A stretch of 64,000 nucleotides of DNA from an uncultured Oscillospiraceae bacterium (GCA_949299455.1 CASGAN010000003.1:124001-188000), one strand, 5' to 3'; positions 40,913 to 50,482 are shown, counted from the stretch's first letter. Notes: generated from the letters alone by a model not told the origin. Numbers and translations are program-made.

Positions 40913-41431
40913 GTCTTCACTCCTATTCTTTTTTTAAAATTTACGCTGCGCTGCCAGTTCTCCCTGCACCCAAGCACCAAATCCCCTTACCGAATCATGC
41001 TTTATGCAAAGTGCCACACAAGCGCCCGTAGTGTATGTATATATATTACTATACTCGAAACAATTTTGCAATACTTTTTTTGCAAAAACACTAAATAATT
41101 TATTTGACGCTTATTCATAATGACGAAAAGCACGAAATCAGGCGTTTTTTTAAGCTTTGTGCCGACAAAATGGATACAAGCTGTATTTTCTTCGCCGCAG
41201 AAACGAAAATTTCGCCAAAATGACAGTTAAGATTCTTTACAGATAAACATGTTGCAAAGAAAAACACATCAAACGATGTTAATTATAGCATATATCGCAC
41301 AAATGTCAACCTTTATTTCTTTTTGATTGGCATTTTGCTTTGGTTATGTTATAATACAAGCACAGAACAAACGGAAAAGCAGGTGTTTTTTTGTGCACTG
41401 TCTTTTCTGTATATAAAGGAGGCATTTTTAT
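40913..41431. other. divergent regulatory region between ABC operon and alpha-mannosidase
   Basis: 519 bases without a gene. The right end holds the mannosidase promoter (41327-41355). For the leftward operon a possible TTGCAA-17-TAATAT lies in the very A/T-rich part around 41042-41075, which would give a long leader. No riboswitch pattern was recognised. The middle (41080-41290) is A/T-rich with no clear signal. Confidence 0.5.
41327..41355 (+). promoter_or_regulatory. alpha-mannosidase promoter
   Basis: TTGGCA (41327-41332), 17-base spacer, extended -10 TGTTATAAT (TATAAT 41350-41355). Confidence 0.75.
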
Positions 41432-44400
41432 ATGATGAATGAGCCGCAAATCAAACGCATGCTCTCAAAGCTTTCGCAGCTTGAAGAAACGCTCGACCGC
41501 TATGTATTCAAAAAACAGGCGGAGCTTTCGGTTGTCAAATACGAAACAAAAGAGCTGTTAAGCCGCGCGCCCGAAGACGACACACTGTACACAGAAGTGA
41601 AACCGGGCGACATCTGGGGTGCAGAGCGTTCTTACTGCTGGTTTAAAGGAAGCTTCACTGTTCCGGCTGAACTCGCAGGCAAACCGCTCTACATCTACCC
41701 GCGTTTCGGCGCTTACGAGGCGATGCTGTTTGTTGACGGCGTGCCGTTCGGAAATTTTGCATACAAAATTTCCGAAACCGACCACGGCAACCACTACTGC
41801 GACCTGCTGTGCTTAGAACCGAAAGCCGGACAAGTCATCGACATCGTGATCGAGGCATATGCCGGCCACTATGTCATCGGTACCCAGCCGTTTGAGCACT
41901 TCCCGGTGCCGAGCTACCAGTACGCATTCGAAAGCATCGATATCTGCACGAAAAATCAGGATATCGCCGATTTCATCTATGACCTGCGCTGCTTGAATCA
42001 GCTGGCATCCACAATGGATGAATACAGCTTCCGCCGCGGCGACGTTGTTAACTGTCTTGCAAAAGTACACGAAACCGTCTACTACTCTCCGGAGCACACC
42101 GACGAAGCAGTTTGGCGCGCAGCACTTGCCGACGCACGCGAGATCATGCGCCCGTGCTTAGAGGCTAAAAATGCAGATTCCGCACCGAGTGTCGGACTCA
42201 TCGGCCACAGCCACATGGATACCGCTTGGCTTTGGGACATTTCCGAGACAATCAAAAAATGTGCCCGCACCTACGCAAACCAGATGGCGCTCATGGAGGA
42301 ATATCCGGAGTACTGCTTCATTCAGAGCAGTGCATACCATTTAGAGCTCATGCGCCGTTATTATCCGGAGCTGTTTGCCCGCATTCAGGAAAAAGTCAAG
42401 GAAGGACGTTATGAGCCGAACGGCGGCGTTTGGGTCGAATGCGACTGCAACATCACCTCTGGCGAATCGATGATCCGTCAATTCCTGTGGGGTCAGCGCT
42501 ACACCGAGAAATATTTTGGCTACCGTTCCGACTGCTTCTGGCTGCCGGACACCTTCGGCTACAGTGCAGCAATCCCGCAGATCATGAAAGGCTGCGGCGT
42601 CGACTACTTCCTGACCACAAAACTCTCGTGGAACGACACGAACACCTTCCCGTATGAAACATTCATCTGGGAGGGCATCGACGGCACCGACGTGTTCACC
42701 CACTTCAACTGCACCCACTGCTGGCCGGACCCGAAAACGCTCATTGAGCGCACTGAGGGACGCGGCGCAGTCAACTCGCTGCAGCAGAAATCCGTATCCG
42801 ATTCCCGCCTGATTTCCTACGGTCAGGGCGACGGCGGCGGCGGACCGATGTTTGAAATGATCGAAATGTCCCGCCGTGTCAAAGATTTGGACGGCTGCCC
42901 GAAAGCATACCACACCACCGTTTCCGACTTTATGAAAAAGCTCGAAAAAGAAGCGGTCAACCCGAATACCTATGCCGGCGAGCTTTACTTGGAGCTGCAC
43001 CGCGGTACGCTCACAAACCAGCACCAGATCAAACGCAACAACCGCAAAGCGGAAATTGCAATCCACAATGCGGAGATTCTGACCGTCTGCGACGCAATCA
43101 AAGAGAAAAAAGCCGCAGACGACAAAGAAATCCGTCCGCTGCTTGAAACACTGCTCGTAAACCAGTTCCACGATATTCTGCCGGGTACCTGTATCCAGAC
43201 CGCACACGAGCAGTCGCACCGTGAAACAACCGAGATCATCGAAAAAGCAACCGCTATGGCAAACGACCTCATCAAAGGCGAGGGCGAAGGCGAGCAGACA
43301 CTCGTAAACCTGCTGCCGTTTGAATATGATGACGTCGTCTACCTGGATGCAAAAGACGGCTGCATCGTTGCTGACGACACCGTTGCACAGCAGTATGTCC
43401 GCGACCTTGATGACAACGAGCTGTTAGCACTTGCAGGTGTGAAAATTCCGGCAATGTCCTCGCTCACCGTCACACACGACGATCGCTGCGCTTGCGGAAA
43501 CTTTAACTTCACTTATGAAAACGGCAAAGTGACCACTCCGTTTGCAGAGATCACCTTCAACGAAAAAGGCTATATGTCCTCGTTTATCGACAAACGCAAC
43601 GGCCGTGAGCTGGTTGCCGGACTGCCGTTTAACACCTTCTTGATGGCAGAAGACGTGCCGAGCGCATGGGACAACTGGGACGTTGACGCAGACATTCAGC
43701 CGAAATTCAAAGACTGCGCAGAGCTTTTAAGCGAAGAAGTCATTTCGAACGGCGCTGCACAGCTGCGCATCCGCCGCACATACAAGCTCTCCGACAAATC
43801 GTCGCTGCGTCAGGACATGGTCTTCCATGCACACACACCGCGCATCGACTTTGAAACCGAGATTGAATGGCATGACGTCCGCCGGTTCTTAAAAACCGCA
43901 TTCGACACCTCGATTCTTGCACGTCAGGCACGCCACGAGATCCAGTTCGGCTATGCAACAAAACCGACTACCCGCAACAATGCAATCGAGCAGGCAATGT
44001 TTGAGGTATTGAACCACAAATACACCGATTTGAGCGAAACACAGTACGGCTGTGCAATCCTCAACGATTGCAAATACGGCATCTCCGTCGAAGGCGGCAG
44101 CATGCGCCTGTCCCTGCACAAAGGTGGCATCCGTCCGGACCCGCGCGGTGACGCAGGCACCCATCGTGTCACCTACAGCTTCCTGCCGCATATGGGCGGA
44201 TTCAGCGCAGAAACCGTCATCAAACCGGCATATGCATTAAACTATCGTCCGCTCGTGACCGAGGGCCGCTTCATTCTGCCGCAGCTTCTTTCTGTAGAAA
44301 ATGCGCCGAACGTCATCATCGAAACCATTAAACCGTGTGAGGATGCACAGAACGCTTGCATCGTCCGTCTGTATGAGGCAGAGGGTACTTACGCTTCGTG

Positions 44401-44539
44401 CAAACTGGTTCCGGGCTTCGCTGTGACAAAAGCAGAAGAAACCAACATGCTCGAAGAACCGAAGGCAGAGCTCAATGCAAACGATATTGCACTCACCTTC
44501 CGTCCGTTCGAGATTAAAACCATCAAACTGAGCTACTGA
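41432..44539 (+). CDS. alpha-mannosidase, glycoside hydrolase family 38
   Basis: A 1035-residue retaining exo-mannosidase. The zinc site starts at H259-S-H-M-D263 in GHSHMDTAWLW, the catalytic nucleophile is the Asp near 373 in CFWLPDTFGYSAAIPQI, and another zinc His is in ILPGTCIQTAHEQ. N-terminal residues 1-~250 are an accessory beta-rich domain and the C-terminal third is the GH38 beta-sandwich region. No signal peptide, so it acts in the cytoplasm on imported oligosaccharide, probably from the divergent ABC system. AAAGGAGG precedes the ATG pair. Its codons are more G/C-rich and uniform than those of the neighbours, which suggests high expression. Confidence 0.93.
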   Translation: MMNEPQIKRMLSKLSQLEETLDRYVFKKQAELSVVKYETKELLSRAPEDDTLYTEVKPGDIWGAERSYCWFKGSFTVPAELAGKPLYIYPRFGAYEAMLFVDGVPFGNFAYKISETDHGNHYCDLLCLEPKAGQVIDIVIEAYAGHYVIGTQPFEHFPVPSYQYAFESIDICTKNQDIADFIYDLRCLNQLASTMDEYSFRRGDVVNCLAKVHETVYYSPEHTDEAVWRAALADAREIMRPCLEAKNADSAPSVGLIGHSHMDTAWLWDISETIKKCARTYANQMALMEEYPEYCFIQSSAYHLELMRRYYPELFARIQEKVKEGRYEPNGGVWVECDCNITSGESMIRQFLWGQRYTEKYFGYRSDCFWLPDTFGYSAAIPQIMKGCGVDYFLTTKLSWNDTNTFPYETFIWEGIDGTDVFTHFNCTHCWPDPKTLIERTEGRGAVNSLQQKSVSDSRLISYGQGDGGGGPMFEMIEMSRRVKDLDGCPKAYHTTVSDFMKKLEKEAVNPNTYAGELYLELHRGTLTNQHQIKRNNRKAEIAIHNAEILTVCDAIKEKKAADDKEIRPLLETLLVNQFHDILPGTCIQTAHEQSHRETTEIIEKATAMANDLIKGEGEGEQTLVNLLPFEYDDVVYLDAKDGCIVADDTVAQQYVRDLDDNELLALAGVKIPAMSSLTVTHDDRCACGNFNFTYENGKVTTPFAEITFNEKGYMSSFIDKRNGRELVAGLPFNTFLMAEDVPSAWDNWDVDADIQPKFKDCAELLSEEVISNGAAQLRIRRTYKLSDKSSLRQDMVFHAHTPRIDFETEIEWHDVRRFLKTAFDTSILARQARHEIQFGYATKPTTRNNAIEQAMFEVLNHKYTDLSETQYGCAILNDCKYGISVEGGSMRLSLHKGGIRPDPRGDAGTHRVTYSFLPHMGGFSAETVIKPAYALNYRPLVTEGRFILPQLLSVENAPNVIIETIKPCEDAQNACIVRLYEAEGTYASCKLVPGFAVTKAEETNMLEEPKAELNANDIALTFRPFEIKTIKLSY

Positions 44540-44570
44540 TTCTCTGTTTGACAATCTTAAAAAAACACAA

Positions 44571-44620
44571 GGCGCCCGCCAAGAGGAAGTTCCTTCCCTC
44601 CCGGCGGGCGCCGTTTTTTA
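44571..44620. terminator. bidirectional terminator between alpha-mannosidase and ldh
   Basis: GGCGCCCGCC (44571-44580) pairs with GGCGGGCGCC (44603-44612); T6 follows rightward and A/T-rich sequence leftward. Confidence 0.88.
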
Positions 44621-44636
44621 TGTGTTATCGCTTCGT

Positions 44637-45590
44637 TCAGTCCATTTTCAGGCTGTCAAACGATTCACGCAGGGTATCGCACGAAGCGTCCAGTTTTTTC
44701 TGCTCTTCTTCGGTCAGGTTCATCTCCAGCACGCGGCGGACACCGTTGCGGTTGACGACACACGGCACGCCCACATACACACGGTTTTGGTTATACTCAC
44801 CGCGAAGCATTGCCGAAACCGTCAGCACGCTGTTTTCATCGCCCAGGATCGCGCGGGTGATTCTGGTCATCGCCATACCGATGCCGTAATACGTTGCACG
44901 TTTTGCATCGATGATCTTGTATGCAGCGGTGCGCACTTCCTCGGAGATGCTTTCCATCTCATCTTCTGTGAATTTTCCGCCGGAATCGCGGCAGACATCA
45001 AGAATCGGTTTTGTTGCAAGCATTGCCTGGCTCCACGGCACAAATTCACTGTCGCCGTGCTCACCCATGACATACGCGTGCATGTTGCGCGGATCGACGC
45101 CGAAATAATCACCCAGCAGGTAACGGAGGCGTGCCGTATCGAGTGCGGTGCCTGTACCAAGCACACGGCGCGGATTGAATCCCGAAATCTCACAGGTGAT
45201 ACGTGTCATGATATCGACCGGGTTGGTTGCCACCAGGAAAATGCCGTTAAAGCCCGATTCTGTAACCGGATTGATGATGGAACGGAACACCTCTGCATTG
45301 CGCTGCAAAAGGTCAAGCCGTGTTTCACCCGGTTTCTGTGCGACACCTGCCGCAATCGCAACCACGTCTGCATCGGCGCAGTCTGCATACTCACCGGCAT
45401 AGATTTTCATATTCGAACCGGCAAATGCCAAACCATGGTTTAAGTCCATTGCCTCGCCCTCAGCGCGTTTTTTGTCCACGTCGATAAGCACGAGTTCATC
45501 ACAAACGCCCTGATTGAGCATCGAATAGGCATAGCTCATTCCCACCATGCCGGTGCCGATCAAAACGACTTTTCTGTTGTTGAATTTCAT
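44637..45590 (-). CDS. ldh: L-lactate dehydrogenase
   Basis: A 317-residue NAD-dependent enzyme that reduces pyruvate to L-lactate. N-terminal VVLIGTGMVGMSYAYSML, the substrate-specificity loop AQKPGETRLDLLQRN, the ATNPVDIMT motif and the catalytic His in MGEHGDSEFVPWS mark it as LDH; Gln in the AQKPGETR loop favours lactate over malate. ATG 45590 follows GGAGGG. It has its own promoter (TATAAT at 45672-45667) and a leader with two hairpins. Confidence 0.94.
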   Translation of the reverse strand: MKFNNRKVVLIGTGMVGMSYAYSMLNQGVCDELVLIDVDKKRAEGEAMDLNHGLAFAGSNMKIYAGEYADCADADVVAIAAGVAQKPGETRLDLLQRNAEVFRSIINPVTESGFNGIFLVATNPVDIMTRITCEISGFNPRRVLGTGTALDTARLRYLLGDYFGVDPRNMHAYVMGEHGDSEFVPWSQAMLATKPILDVCRDSGGKFTEDEMESISEEVRTAAYKIIDAKRATYYGIGMAMTRITRAILGDENSVLTVSAMLRGEYNQNRVYVGVPCVVNRNGVRRVLEMNLTEEEQKKLDASCDTLRESFDSLKMD

Positions 45591-45611
45591 AGGATTACCC
45601 TCCGTTTCCCA

Positions 45612-45658
45612 GCCGGATGCTTGTCCGGCACTGCAATAAAGCCTCTCAAGCGGGCTTT
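45612..45658 (-). promoter_or_regulatory. two-hairpin leader of ldh
   Basis: AAAGCC/GGCTTT (45658-45638) and GCCGGA/TCCGGC (45629-45612) form successive hairpins between the predicted start (~45660) and the ribosome site. They may tune translation or RNA lifetime. Confidence 0.45.
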
Positions 45659-45731
45659 TCATGTTTATTATACCGCGAATGAGAGAAAAAAGCATGAACT
45701 TTTTTCGATTCACACAAAAATTTGCAAAGAG

Positions 45732-45763
45732 AAAACCACAGAAGCATACGCTTCTGTGGTTTT
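45732..45763 (-). terminator. terminator of frlB-frlD
   Basis: AAAACCACAGAAGC, ATAC loop, GCTTCTGTGGTTTT, directly after the frlD stop. Confidence 0.9.
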
Positions 45764-45766
45764 TCA

Positions 45767-46660
45767 TTAGAATCCCCGGTTTTCGAGGACAATCGTCTTT
45801 TGATATTCCGGCGAGGATTTTAACACAATGCCCGACGGATCGGCTTTTTCGCCGTGACCGAAGGCGCCGTTTTCCAAAAGGGCGGTCAGTGCAAACTGTG
45901 CGCCGTGCAATGCTGCTTTCTGCATATCTCGTGTTTCAAAATAGGTGAGCAGAAATGCCGCGATGTATGTATCACCTGCACCCAGCGTATCGATAACCGG
46001 TTCGGTGGCTTTGATTGCCGGCTGGAAAATGCGCTCTTTGCCGTCCGTTACAATCGAACCGTCCATGCCCATCGTGGTGACAACGATTTTTGTTCCGGCA
46101 TCCAGTGCTTTTTTTATCGTTTCGTCAATTTCCTCTCTGGTGCAGCCGCTGCCCGAGAAAAACGCCACATCCAGATACGGACACAGCCGGCGGATGCGAT
46201 CATCGGTATAGCCGTCGGAAAAATCCATCGAAATCATGACTTTTCCTTTGACGAGCGGCAAAAGATACGGCAGTTCGCTGTGCACGCTTGTGTGCAGCAC
46301 ATCATACTGCGCGATATAGTCCACGTCGTGGTTGTTGAACAGAAGCTGAACCAGTCCGCAGTCACCGCCGAAGTTATTGCCCGCCCAAGTGCGGTCGTTT
46401 TCTTCGTTTAAGGTGATGCCGTTTTTCGAGTTGGTGCCGTGAATGCGGCGGACACGCGAAACGTCGAGCCCTTCTTCTTTAAGCGAGCGCATCATCAATT
46501 CGCCCGCTTCGTCGTCGCCGAAAATGCCGATATATGCCGCTTCTTCAGCACCGGCACGACGGCAAAGCACCGGTACGTTTACCGAGTTTCCGCCCGGATA
46601 CATTTTGTTCTGATGGAGATACACGTCAACCGTGTTATCTCCTACACCGATGATCTTCAT
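45767..46660 (-). CDS. frlD: PfkB-family kinase, fructoselysine 6-kinase-like
   Basis: A 297-residue PfkB (ribokinase-fold) sugar kinase. MYPGGNSVNVPVLCRRAG is the substrate-binding end and DTLGAGDTYIAAFL carries the catalytic Asp and anion hole. Similarity and its place beside the frlB-like deglycase point to phosphorylation of fructoselysine or a related Amadori product at O6. It starts 19 bases after the deglycase gene. A kinase for another sugar cannot be excluded. Confidence 0.85.
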   Translation of the reverse strand: MKIIGVGDNTVDVYLHQNKMYPGGNSVNVPVLCRRAGAEEAAYIGIFGDDEAGELMMRSLKEEGLDVSRVRRIHGTNSKNGITLNEENDRTWAGNNFGGDCGLVQLLFNNHDVDYIAQYDVLHTSVHSELPYLLPLVKGKVMISMDFSDGYTDDRIRRLCPYLDVAFFSGSGCTREEIDETIKKALDAGTKIVVTTMGMDGSIVTDGKERIFQPAIKATEPVIDTLGAGDTYIAAFLLTYFETRDMQKAALHGAQFALTALLENGAFGHGEKADPSGIVLKSSPEYQKTIVLENRGF

Positions 46661-46679
46661 ACAGTCTCCCCTGCCTTTT

Positions 46680-47672
46680 TTAATACTTCACTTTTCCCAT
46701 GTATCTGCGAATTGAAAGCGGATGTGCACGGCGGGTTGCAAGCGCCTCGCCATACATCTGCATCACGCGGTTCAAAATGACCGGTGCCACAAATTTACGT
46801 ACCCGCTCATCAATCGAAGACAGATCAAAATCTTTTGCATCAATTGCAAACACTTTGTCCGAATAGCGCAGCAAAAATTCGAGTGCACGTTCTTCCATCG
46901 GACGGGTTTCATCCAAACCGAGCACGCAGAAATACGGAGTGTTTTTGTCCACCACTTCAAACGGACCATGGAAGAACTCGCCTGCATGGAATGCTGCCGA
47001 GTGAATCCACTGTGCTTCGAGCAGAATGCAGACGGTCATGATGTAGCACATCTGATAGTCCATGCCGGCGCCGGTGGTATAGAAAATCGGCTCGTTATAG
47101 TATTTATCAGCAAACGCACGCAGTTCCTCTGCACGTTTTGCACGTTCGGTTGCATAGATGTGATCAAGCTGTTCCATTGCGTGCTGAATGAGCGGTGTGT
47201 AGGAAGTCTGCTCAAGTACGTCCAAAATGGTGAACACCACCTGATATACAGCCGGGAAAATCGTCAAAAAGTTGGGCGGCGGATTCGACGGCTCATCTTC
47301 GTAAAACACAACTTCATCCGCGATGCCGATTGCTTTCTCCGGGAACATGCTGAACGCAATGGTGCGTGCGCCTTTTTCTTTTGCCAGCTGGCATGCCTCT
47401 ACCGTTTCCGCCGTTGTACCCGAGTAGGAGTTTAATACCACGATCGAGTTCTCCGAAAACCGTTTAGGCGGTGCTTCTACAAATTCTTTCGCCGTATAGA
47501 TATCGGTTGTGATTTTGTCTGTTTCGCGCTCCAGGATATATTTTCCCGGATTCATCGTTGCACGCGAACCGCCGCATGCAACAAAATACACGGTATCAAA
47601 CGGTCTGGATTCAAGCATGATACGAATCCGTTCAATCGTCGCTTTTACATTTTTGATTTTCTGCTCAAACAT
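46680..47672 (-). CDS. frlB: SIS-domain deglycase, fructoselysine-6-phosphate deglycase-like
   Basis: A 330-residue double-SIS protein. First SIS motif VVLNSYSGTTAETVEACQLAK; second half has AAFHAGEFFHGPFEVVDKNTPYF, whose E-F-F-H-G-P-F-E is typical of FrlB/GlmS-like isomerases. It would split phosphorylated fructoselysine into glucose-6-phosphate and lysine. Neither transporter nor GntR regulator genes are adjacent. A consensus promoter lies upstream. Confidence 0.85.
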   Translation of the reverse strand: MFEQKIKNVKATIERIRIMLESRPFDTVYFVACGGSRATMNPGKYILERETDKITTDIYTAKEFVEAPPKRFSENSIVVLNSYSGTTAETVEACQLAKEKGARTIAFSMFPEKAIGIADEVVFYEDEPSNPPPNFLTIFPAVYQVVFTILDVLEQTSYTPLIQHAMEQLDHIYATERAKRAEELRAFADKYYNEPIFYTTGAGMDYQMCYIMTVCILLEAQWIHSAAFHAGEFFHGPFEVVDKNTPYFCVLGLDETRPMEERALEFLLRYSDKVFAIDAKDFDLSSIDERVRKFVAPVILNRVMQMYGEALATRRAHPLSIRRYMGKVKY

Positions 47673-47759
47673 CTTGATCCTCCATTAGTAACGTTGTTTA
47701 ATTAAATCAAAACACTCGATAAATGCGCATTTTTAGAGGTTTCGTCCGATGATGGCTTT

Positions 47760-47788
47760 ATTATAACGCATGCATTCCGCAATGTCAA
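47760..47788 (-). promoter_or_regulatory. frlB-frlD promoter
   Basis: Perfect consensus on the minus strand: TTGACA (47788-47783), 17-base spacer, TATAAT (47765-47760). A GTTAA-N5-TTAAC inverted repeat near 47800-47815 and a TTTAATTAAA palindrome near 47700 are possible operator sites. Confidence 0.85.
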
Positions 47789-47824
47789 TAGCTATTTGTT
47801 AAATAACTTAACTTTTTAAATATC

Positions 47825-47855
47825 AAAACAGCCTGCCACACTGACAGGCTGTTTT
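47825..47855 (-). terminator. terminator of glyS
   Basis: AAAACAGCCTG, 9-base loop, CAGGCTGTTTT, just after the glyS stop. Confidence 0.8.
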
Positions 47856-47863
47856 TTTGTGCA

Positions 47864-49246
47864 TTAAAATGCAGTTTTTTCTTTTAAGAATGCGGTCAAT
47901 TCGGAAATTGCCACACGCTCCTGTGTCATGGTGTCACGGTCACGGACTGTCACGCAGCCATCCTCGAGCGATTCAAAGTCGAAGGTGATGCAGTACGGTG
48001 TGCCGATCTCATCCTGACGGCGGTAACGTTTGCCGATGGAACCTGCGTCGTCAAAGTCGACCATGAACTCTTTTGCGAGCGACGAGAACACTTCCTGTGC
48101 CTGCTCGGAGAGTTTTTTCGACAGCGGCAGAACAGCAGCTTTAAACGGTGCAAGTGCCGGATGCAGACGAAGCACCACGCGGGTGTCGTTTTTCTCGGCG
48201 TCAACGACTTCCTCGTCGTATGCGTCGCACAGGAATGCGAGTGCAACACGGTCAGCGCCCAGCGACGGCTCGACAACATACGGGATGTAACGCTCGTTTG
48301 TCTCCGGATCAAAGTATTCAAGGCTCTTGCCCGAATGTTCCTGATGACGGCCAAGGTCATAGTTGGTGCGGTCTGCAATGCCCCACAGCTCACCCCAGCC
48401 AAACGGGAACAGGAACTCAAAGTCAGTGGTTGCTTTCGAATAGAACGAGAGCTCCTCTTTTTCGTGGTCGCGCAGACGAAGGTTTTCCTCTTTCATGCCG
48501 AGCGACAGCAGCCAGTTTTTGCAAAACTCTTTCCAGTATGCAAACCACTCAAGGTCGGTATCCGGTTTGCAGAAGAACTCAAGCTCCATCTGCTCAAATT
48601 CACGGGTACGGAATGTAAAGTTGCCCGGAGTGATCTCGTTGCGGAACGATTTACCCACCTGGCAGATACCGAACGGCAGTTTTTTGCGTGCGGTGCGCTG
48701 TACGTTTGCGAAGTTCACAAAGATGCCCTGTGCCGTTTCCGGACGGAGATAGATCTCGTTTTTCGCATCCTCGGTAACACCCTGGAATGTTTTGAACATG
48801 AGGTTGAATTTACGGATATCGGTGAAATTTGTGCCGCCGCATTCCGGGCAGGTGATGCCTTTTTCTTTGATGAATGCTGCCATCTGCTCATCCGACCAGC
48901 CGTTCGGCTCAACGCCTGCCTGTTCTTCGATCAGTTTGTCGGCACGGTGACGTGTTTTGCAGTCTTTGCAGTCCATGAGCGGATCGGAAAAGCCGCCGAC
49001 ATGGCCCGAAGCCACCCAAACCTGCGGATTCATCAACAGTGCTGCATCGATACCGACGTTATACGGACTCTCCTGGACGAATTTTTTCCACCATGCACGT
49101 TTCACGTTGTTTTTGAACTCTACGCCGAGCGGACCGTAGTCCCAAGTGTTCGAAAGGCCGCCGTAGATTTCACTGCCTGCATATACAAAGCCTCTGCCTT
49201 TGCAGAGTGCTACGATTTTTTCCATCGTTTTTTCGCTGTTTTGCAT
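47864..49246 (-). CDS. glyS: glycyl-tRNA synthetase, dimeric class II
   Basis: A 460-residue synthetase that charges tRNA-Gly. N-terminal [16 protein letters not shown] is diagnostic for the alpha2 type; motif 2 is in [25 protein letters not shown], motif 3 in [16 protein letters not shown] Cys pair insert ([15 protein letters not shown]) likely binds zinc. ATG 49246 follows AGGAGGAG. The short leader (about 30 bases) leaves no room for a T-box. The C-terminal anticodon-binding domain is complete. Confidence 0.95.
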   Translation of the reverse strand: MQNSEKTMEKIVALCKGRGFVYAGSEIYGGLSNTWDYGPLGVEFKNNVKRAWWKKFVQESPYNVGIDAALLMNPQVWVASGHVGGFSDPLMDCKDCKTRHRADKLIEEQAGVEPNGWSDEQMAAFIKEKGITCPECGGTNFTDIRKFNLMFKTFQGVTEDAKNEIYLRPETAQGIFVNFANVQRTARKKLPFGICQVGKSFRNEITPGNFTFRTREFEQMELEFFCKPDTDLEWFAYWKEFCKNWLLSLGMKEENLRLRDHEKEELSFYSKATTDFEFLFPFGWGELWGIADRTNYDLGRHQEHSGKSLEYFDPETNERYIPYVVEPSLGADRVALAFLCDAYDEEVVDAEKNDTRVVLRLHPALAPFKAAVLPLSKKLSEQAQEVFSSLAKEFMVDFDDAGSIGKRYRRQDEIGTPYCITFDFESLEDGCVTVRDRDTMTQERVAISELTAFLKEKTAF

Positions 49247-49283
49247 AACTGCTCCTCCTGCAACTTGTTTTGTCGTATCTTTC

Positions 49284-49312
49284 ATTTTAAAGAATCCGCA
49301 CGATAAAGTCAA
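49284..49312 (-). promoter_or_regulatory. glyS promoter
   Basis: TTGACT (49312-49307), 17-base spacer, TAAAAT (49289-49284) on the minus strand. Confidence 0.65.
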
Positions 49313-49341
49313 GTATTGCGGGCGTTTTGCCGCCTGTAAAC

Positions 49342-49381
49342 CAAAAAACAGGCAGGATTTTTTCGTTTCCTGCCTGTTTTT
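49342..49381 (-). terminator. terminator after the small anchored protein gene
   Basis: AAAAAACAGGCAGGA and its exact complement with a 10-base loop. Confidence 0.88.
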
Positions 49382-49392
49382 TCAGTGTTTCT

Positions 49393-49641
49393 TCAGAATT
49401 TAATGTCTTCTTCCTCATCGGAAGCCGGTTCTTCTGCTTCCTCCGGCTCTTCGTCTGATGCAAGGATGTCCCCGTCTGCAAACGCATCCTCGTCGTCATA
49501 GTACACGCTTGCATCATAATCGAGCTGATTGCTGATCGATTTTGCTTTCTTTCTGAAAAATGCCGCAACCGCTACTGCTGCACCCACAACTGCTGCAACG
49601 CCAGCTGCTACTGCAATGATGATTTTTTTCTTATTATCCAT
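49393..49641 (-). CDS. small membrane-anchored protein with acidic tail
   Basis: An 82-residue protein, not recognised. It has a basic start (MDNKKK), one Ala/Val-rich helix (~residues 7-28), a basic patch RKKAK, and a strongly acidic C-terminal half rich in Glu/Asp. ATG 49641 is preferred; a GTG at 49650 is possible. It has its own promoter and terminator and so is monocistronic. Function unknown. Confidence 0.65.
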   Translation of the reverse strand: MDNKKKIIIAVAAGVAAVVGAAVAVAAFFRKKAKSISNQLDYDASVYYDDEDAFADGDILASDEEPEEAEEPASDEEEDIKF

Positions 49642-49670
49642 GCCGGACACCCCTTTCCTTTAGTAGTTCT

Positions 49671-49700
49671 ATTATACGCCTGTTTTGGTCTTTCGTGCAA
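49671..49700 (-). promoter_or_regulatory. promoter of the small anchored protein gene
   Basis: TTGCAC (49700-49695), 18-base spacer, TATAAT (49676-49671) on the minus strand. Confidence 0.7.
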
Positions 49701-49707
49701 GTGTTCT

Positions 49708-50427
49708 TTATAAAATTTCAAATTCGTTCATAATCCGTGATAAAGCGACAATCGGCGCCGTTTCACAGCGCAGAATGAGCTTGCCGAGTGTTGCACACGG
49801 GACACCTGCATCGCCGAGTTTTTGAATTTCCTCCTCAGAAAATCCGCCCTCACTGCCGACAAACACAGACACTGCCGTATCATCAGAAGAAACGAGTGAC
49901 CGGATCGGTGCGCCGCCATGCTCATAGCAGACCATCGCCTTTTCGCCCTTCATCCGCTCCACCGCTTCGCCGAACGTCAAAAGCGGCTCCACTTCGGGCA
50001 GAATCCCGCGGCCGCACTGCTTTGCCGCCTCGGCTGCAATACGATTCAATCGCACGCGCTTTTTCTCAAACGATGCACGATCCGCTTTGACGACGCAGTA
50101 CCGCGTCAGCACCGGTACGATCTTTGCCGCGCCCAGCTCCACCGCTTTCTGCACAATAAAATCGAGCTTATCGCCCTTTGGCAGTGCCTGATACAGCGTA
50201 ACGGTCTGAATGGGTTCTGCCTCGCAACTGCGGTGATTTTCTGTCCGCAGCATGACCGCATCCGCCGACACCGATTCCACAATACCGGTGCATTCTCTCC
50301 GCTGTTTGTTGCACAGCGTCACCGTATCACCTACACGCACCCGCAGTACACGCGAAAGATGCTTGGCATCCTCTCCGGTCAGGCAGACCTGTTCTTCTTC
50401 AATCGAATCCACAAAAAAGCGCGGCAT
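49708..50427 (-). CDS. rsmE: 16S rRNA (uracil1498-N3)-methyltransferase
   Basis: A 239-residue SPOUT-class methyltransferase. PUA-like N-terminus (EDAKHLSRVLRVRVGD), then LYQALPKGDKLDFIVQKAVELG, EAAKQCGR and the SAM-knot VFVGSEGGFSEEEI with TLGKLILRCETAPIVAL. It methylates U1498 of 16S rRNA. ATG 50427 follows AAGGAGA. It often follows prmA, which is absent here. Confidence 0.94.
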   Translation of the reverse strand: MPRFFVDSIEEEQVCLTGEDAKHLSRVLRVRVGDTVTLCNKQRRECTGIVESVSADAVMLRTENHRSCEAEPIQTVTLYQALPKGDKLDFIVQKAVELGAAKIVPVLTRYCVVKADRASFEKKRVRLNRIAAEAAKQCGRGILPEVEPLLTFGEAVERMKGEKAMVCYEHGGAPIRSLVSSDDTAVSVFVGSEGGFSEEEIQKLGDAGVPCATLGKLILRCETAPIVALSRIMNEFEIL

Positions 50428-50454
50428 GATCGTTTCTCCTTTTTTCACTGAACG

Positions 50455-50482
50455 AAAAACGGACGGAAGCCCGTCCGTTTTT
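50455..50482 (-). terminator. terminator of the hydrogenase unit
   Basis: AAAAACGGACGG, AAGC loop, CCGTCCGTTTTT. Confidence 0.9.

Noticed and set aside
42341..43219. 292-residue open frame on the minus strand
   Set aside because: Antisense shadow of the GH38 gene.
48161..49306. 381-residue open frame on the plus strand
   Set aside because: Antisense shadow of glyS, with no ribosome site.
49247..49340. T-box riboswitch ahead of glyS
   Set aside because: The promoter leaves a leader of only about 30 bases, and no T-box sequence is seen.
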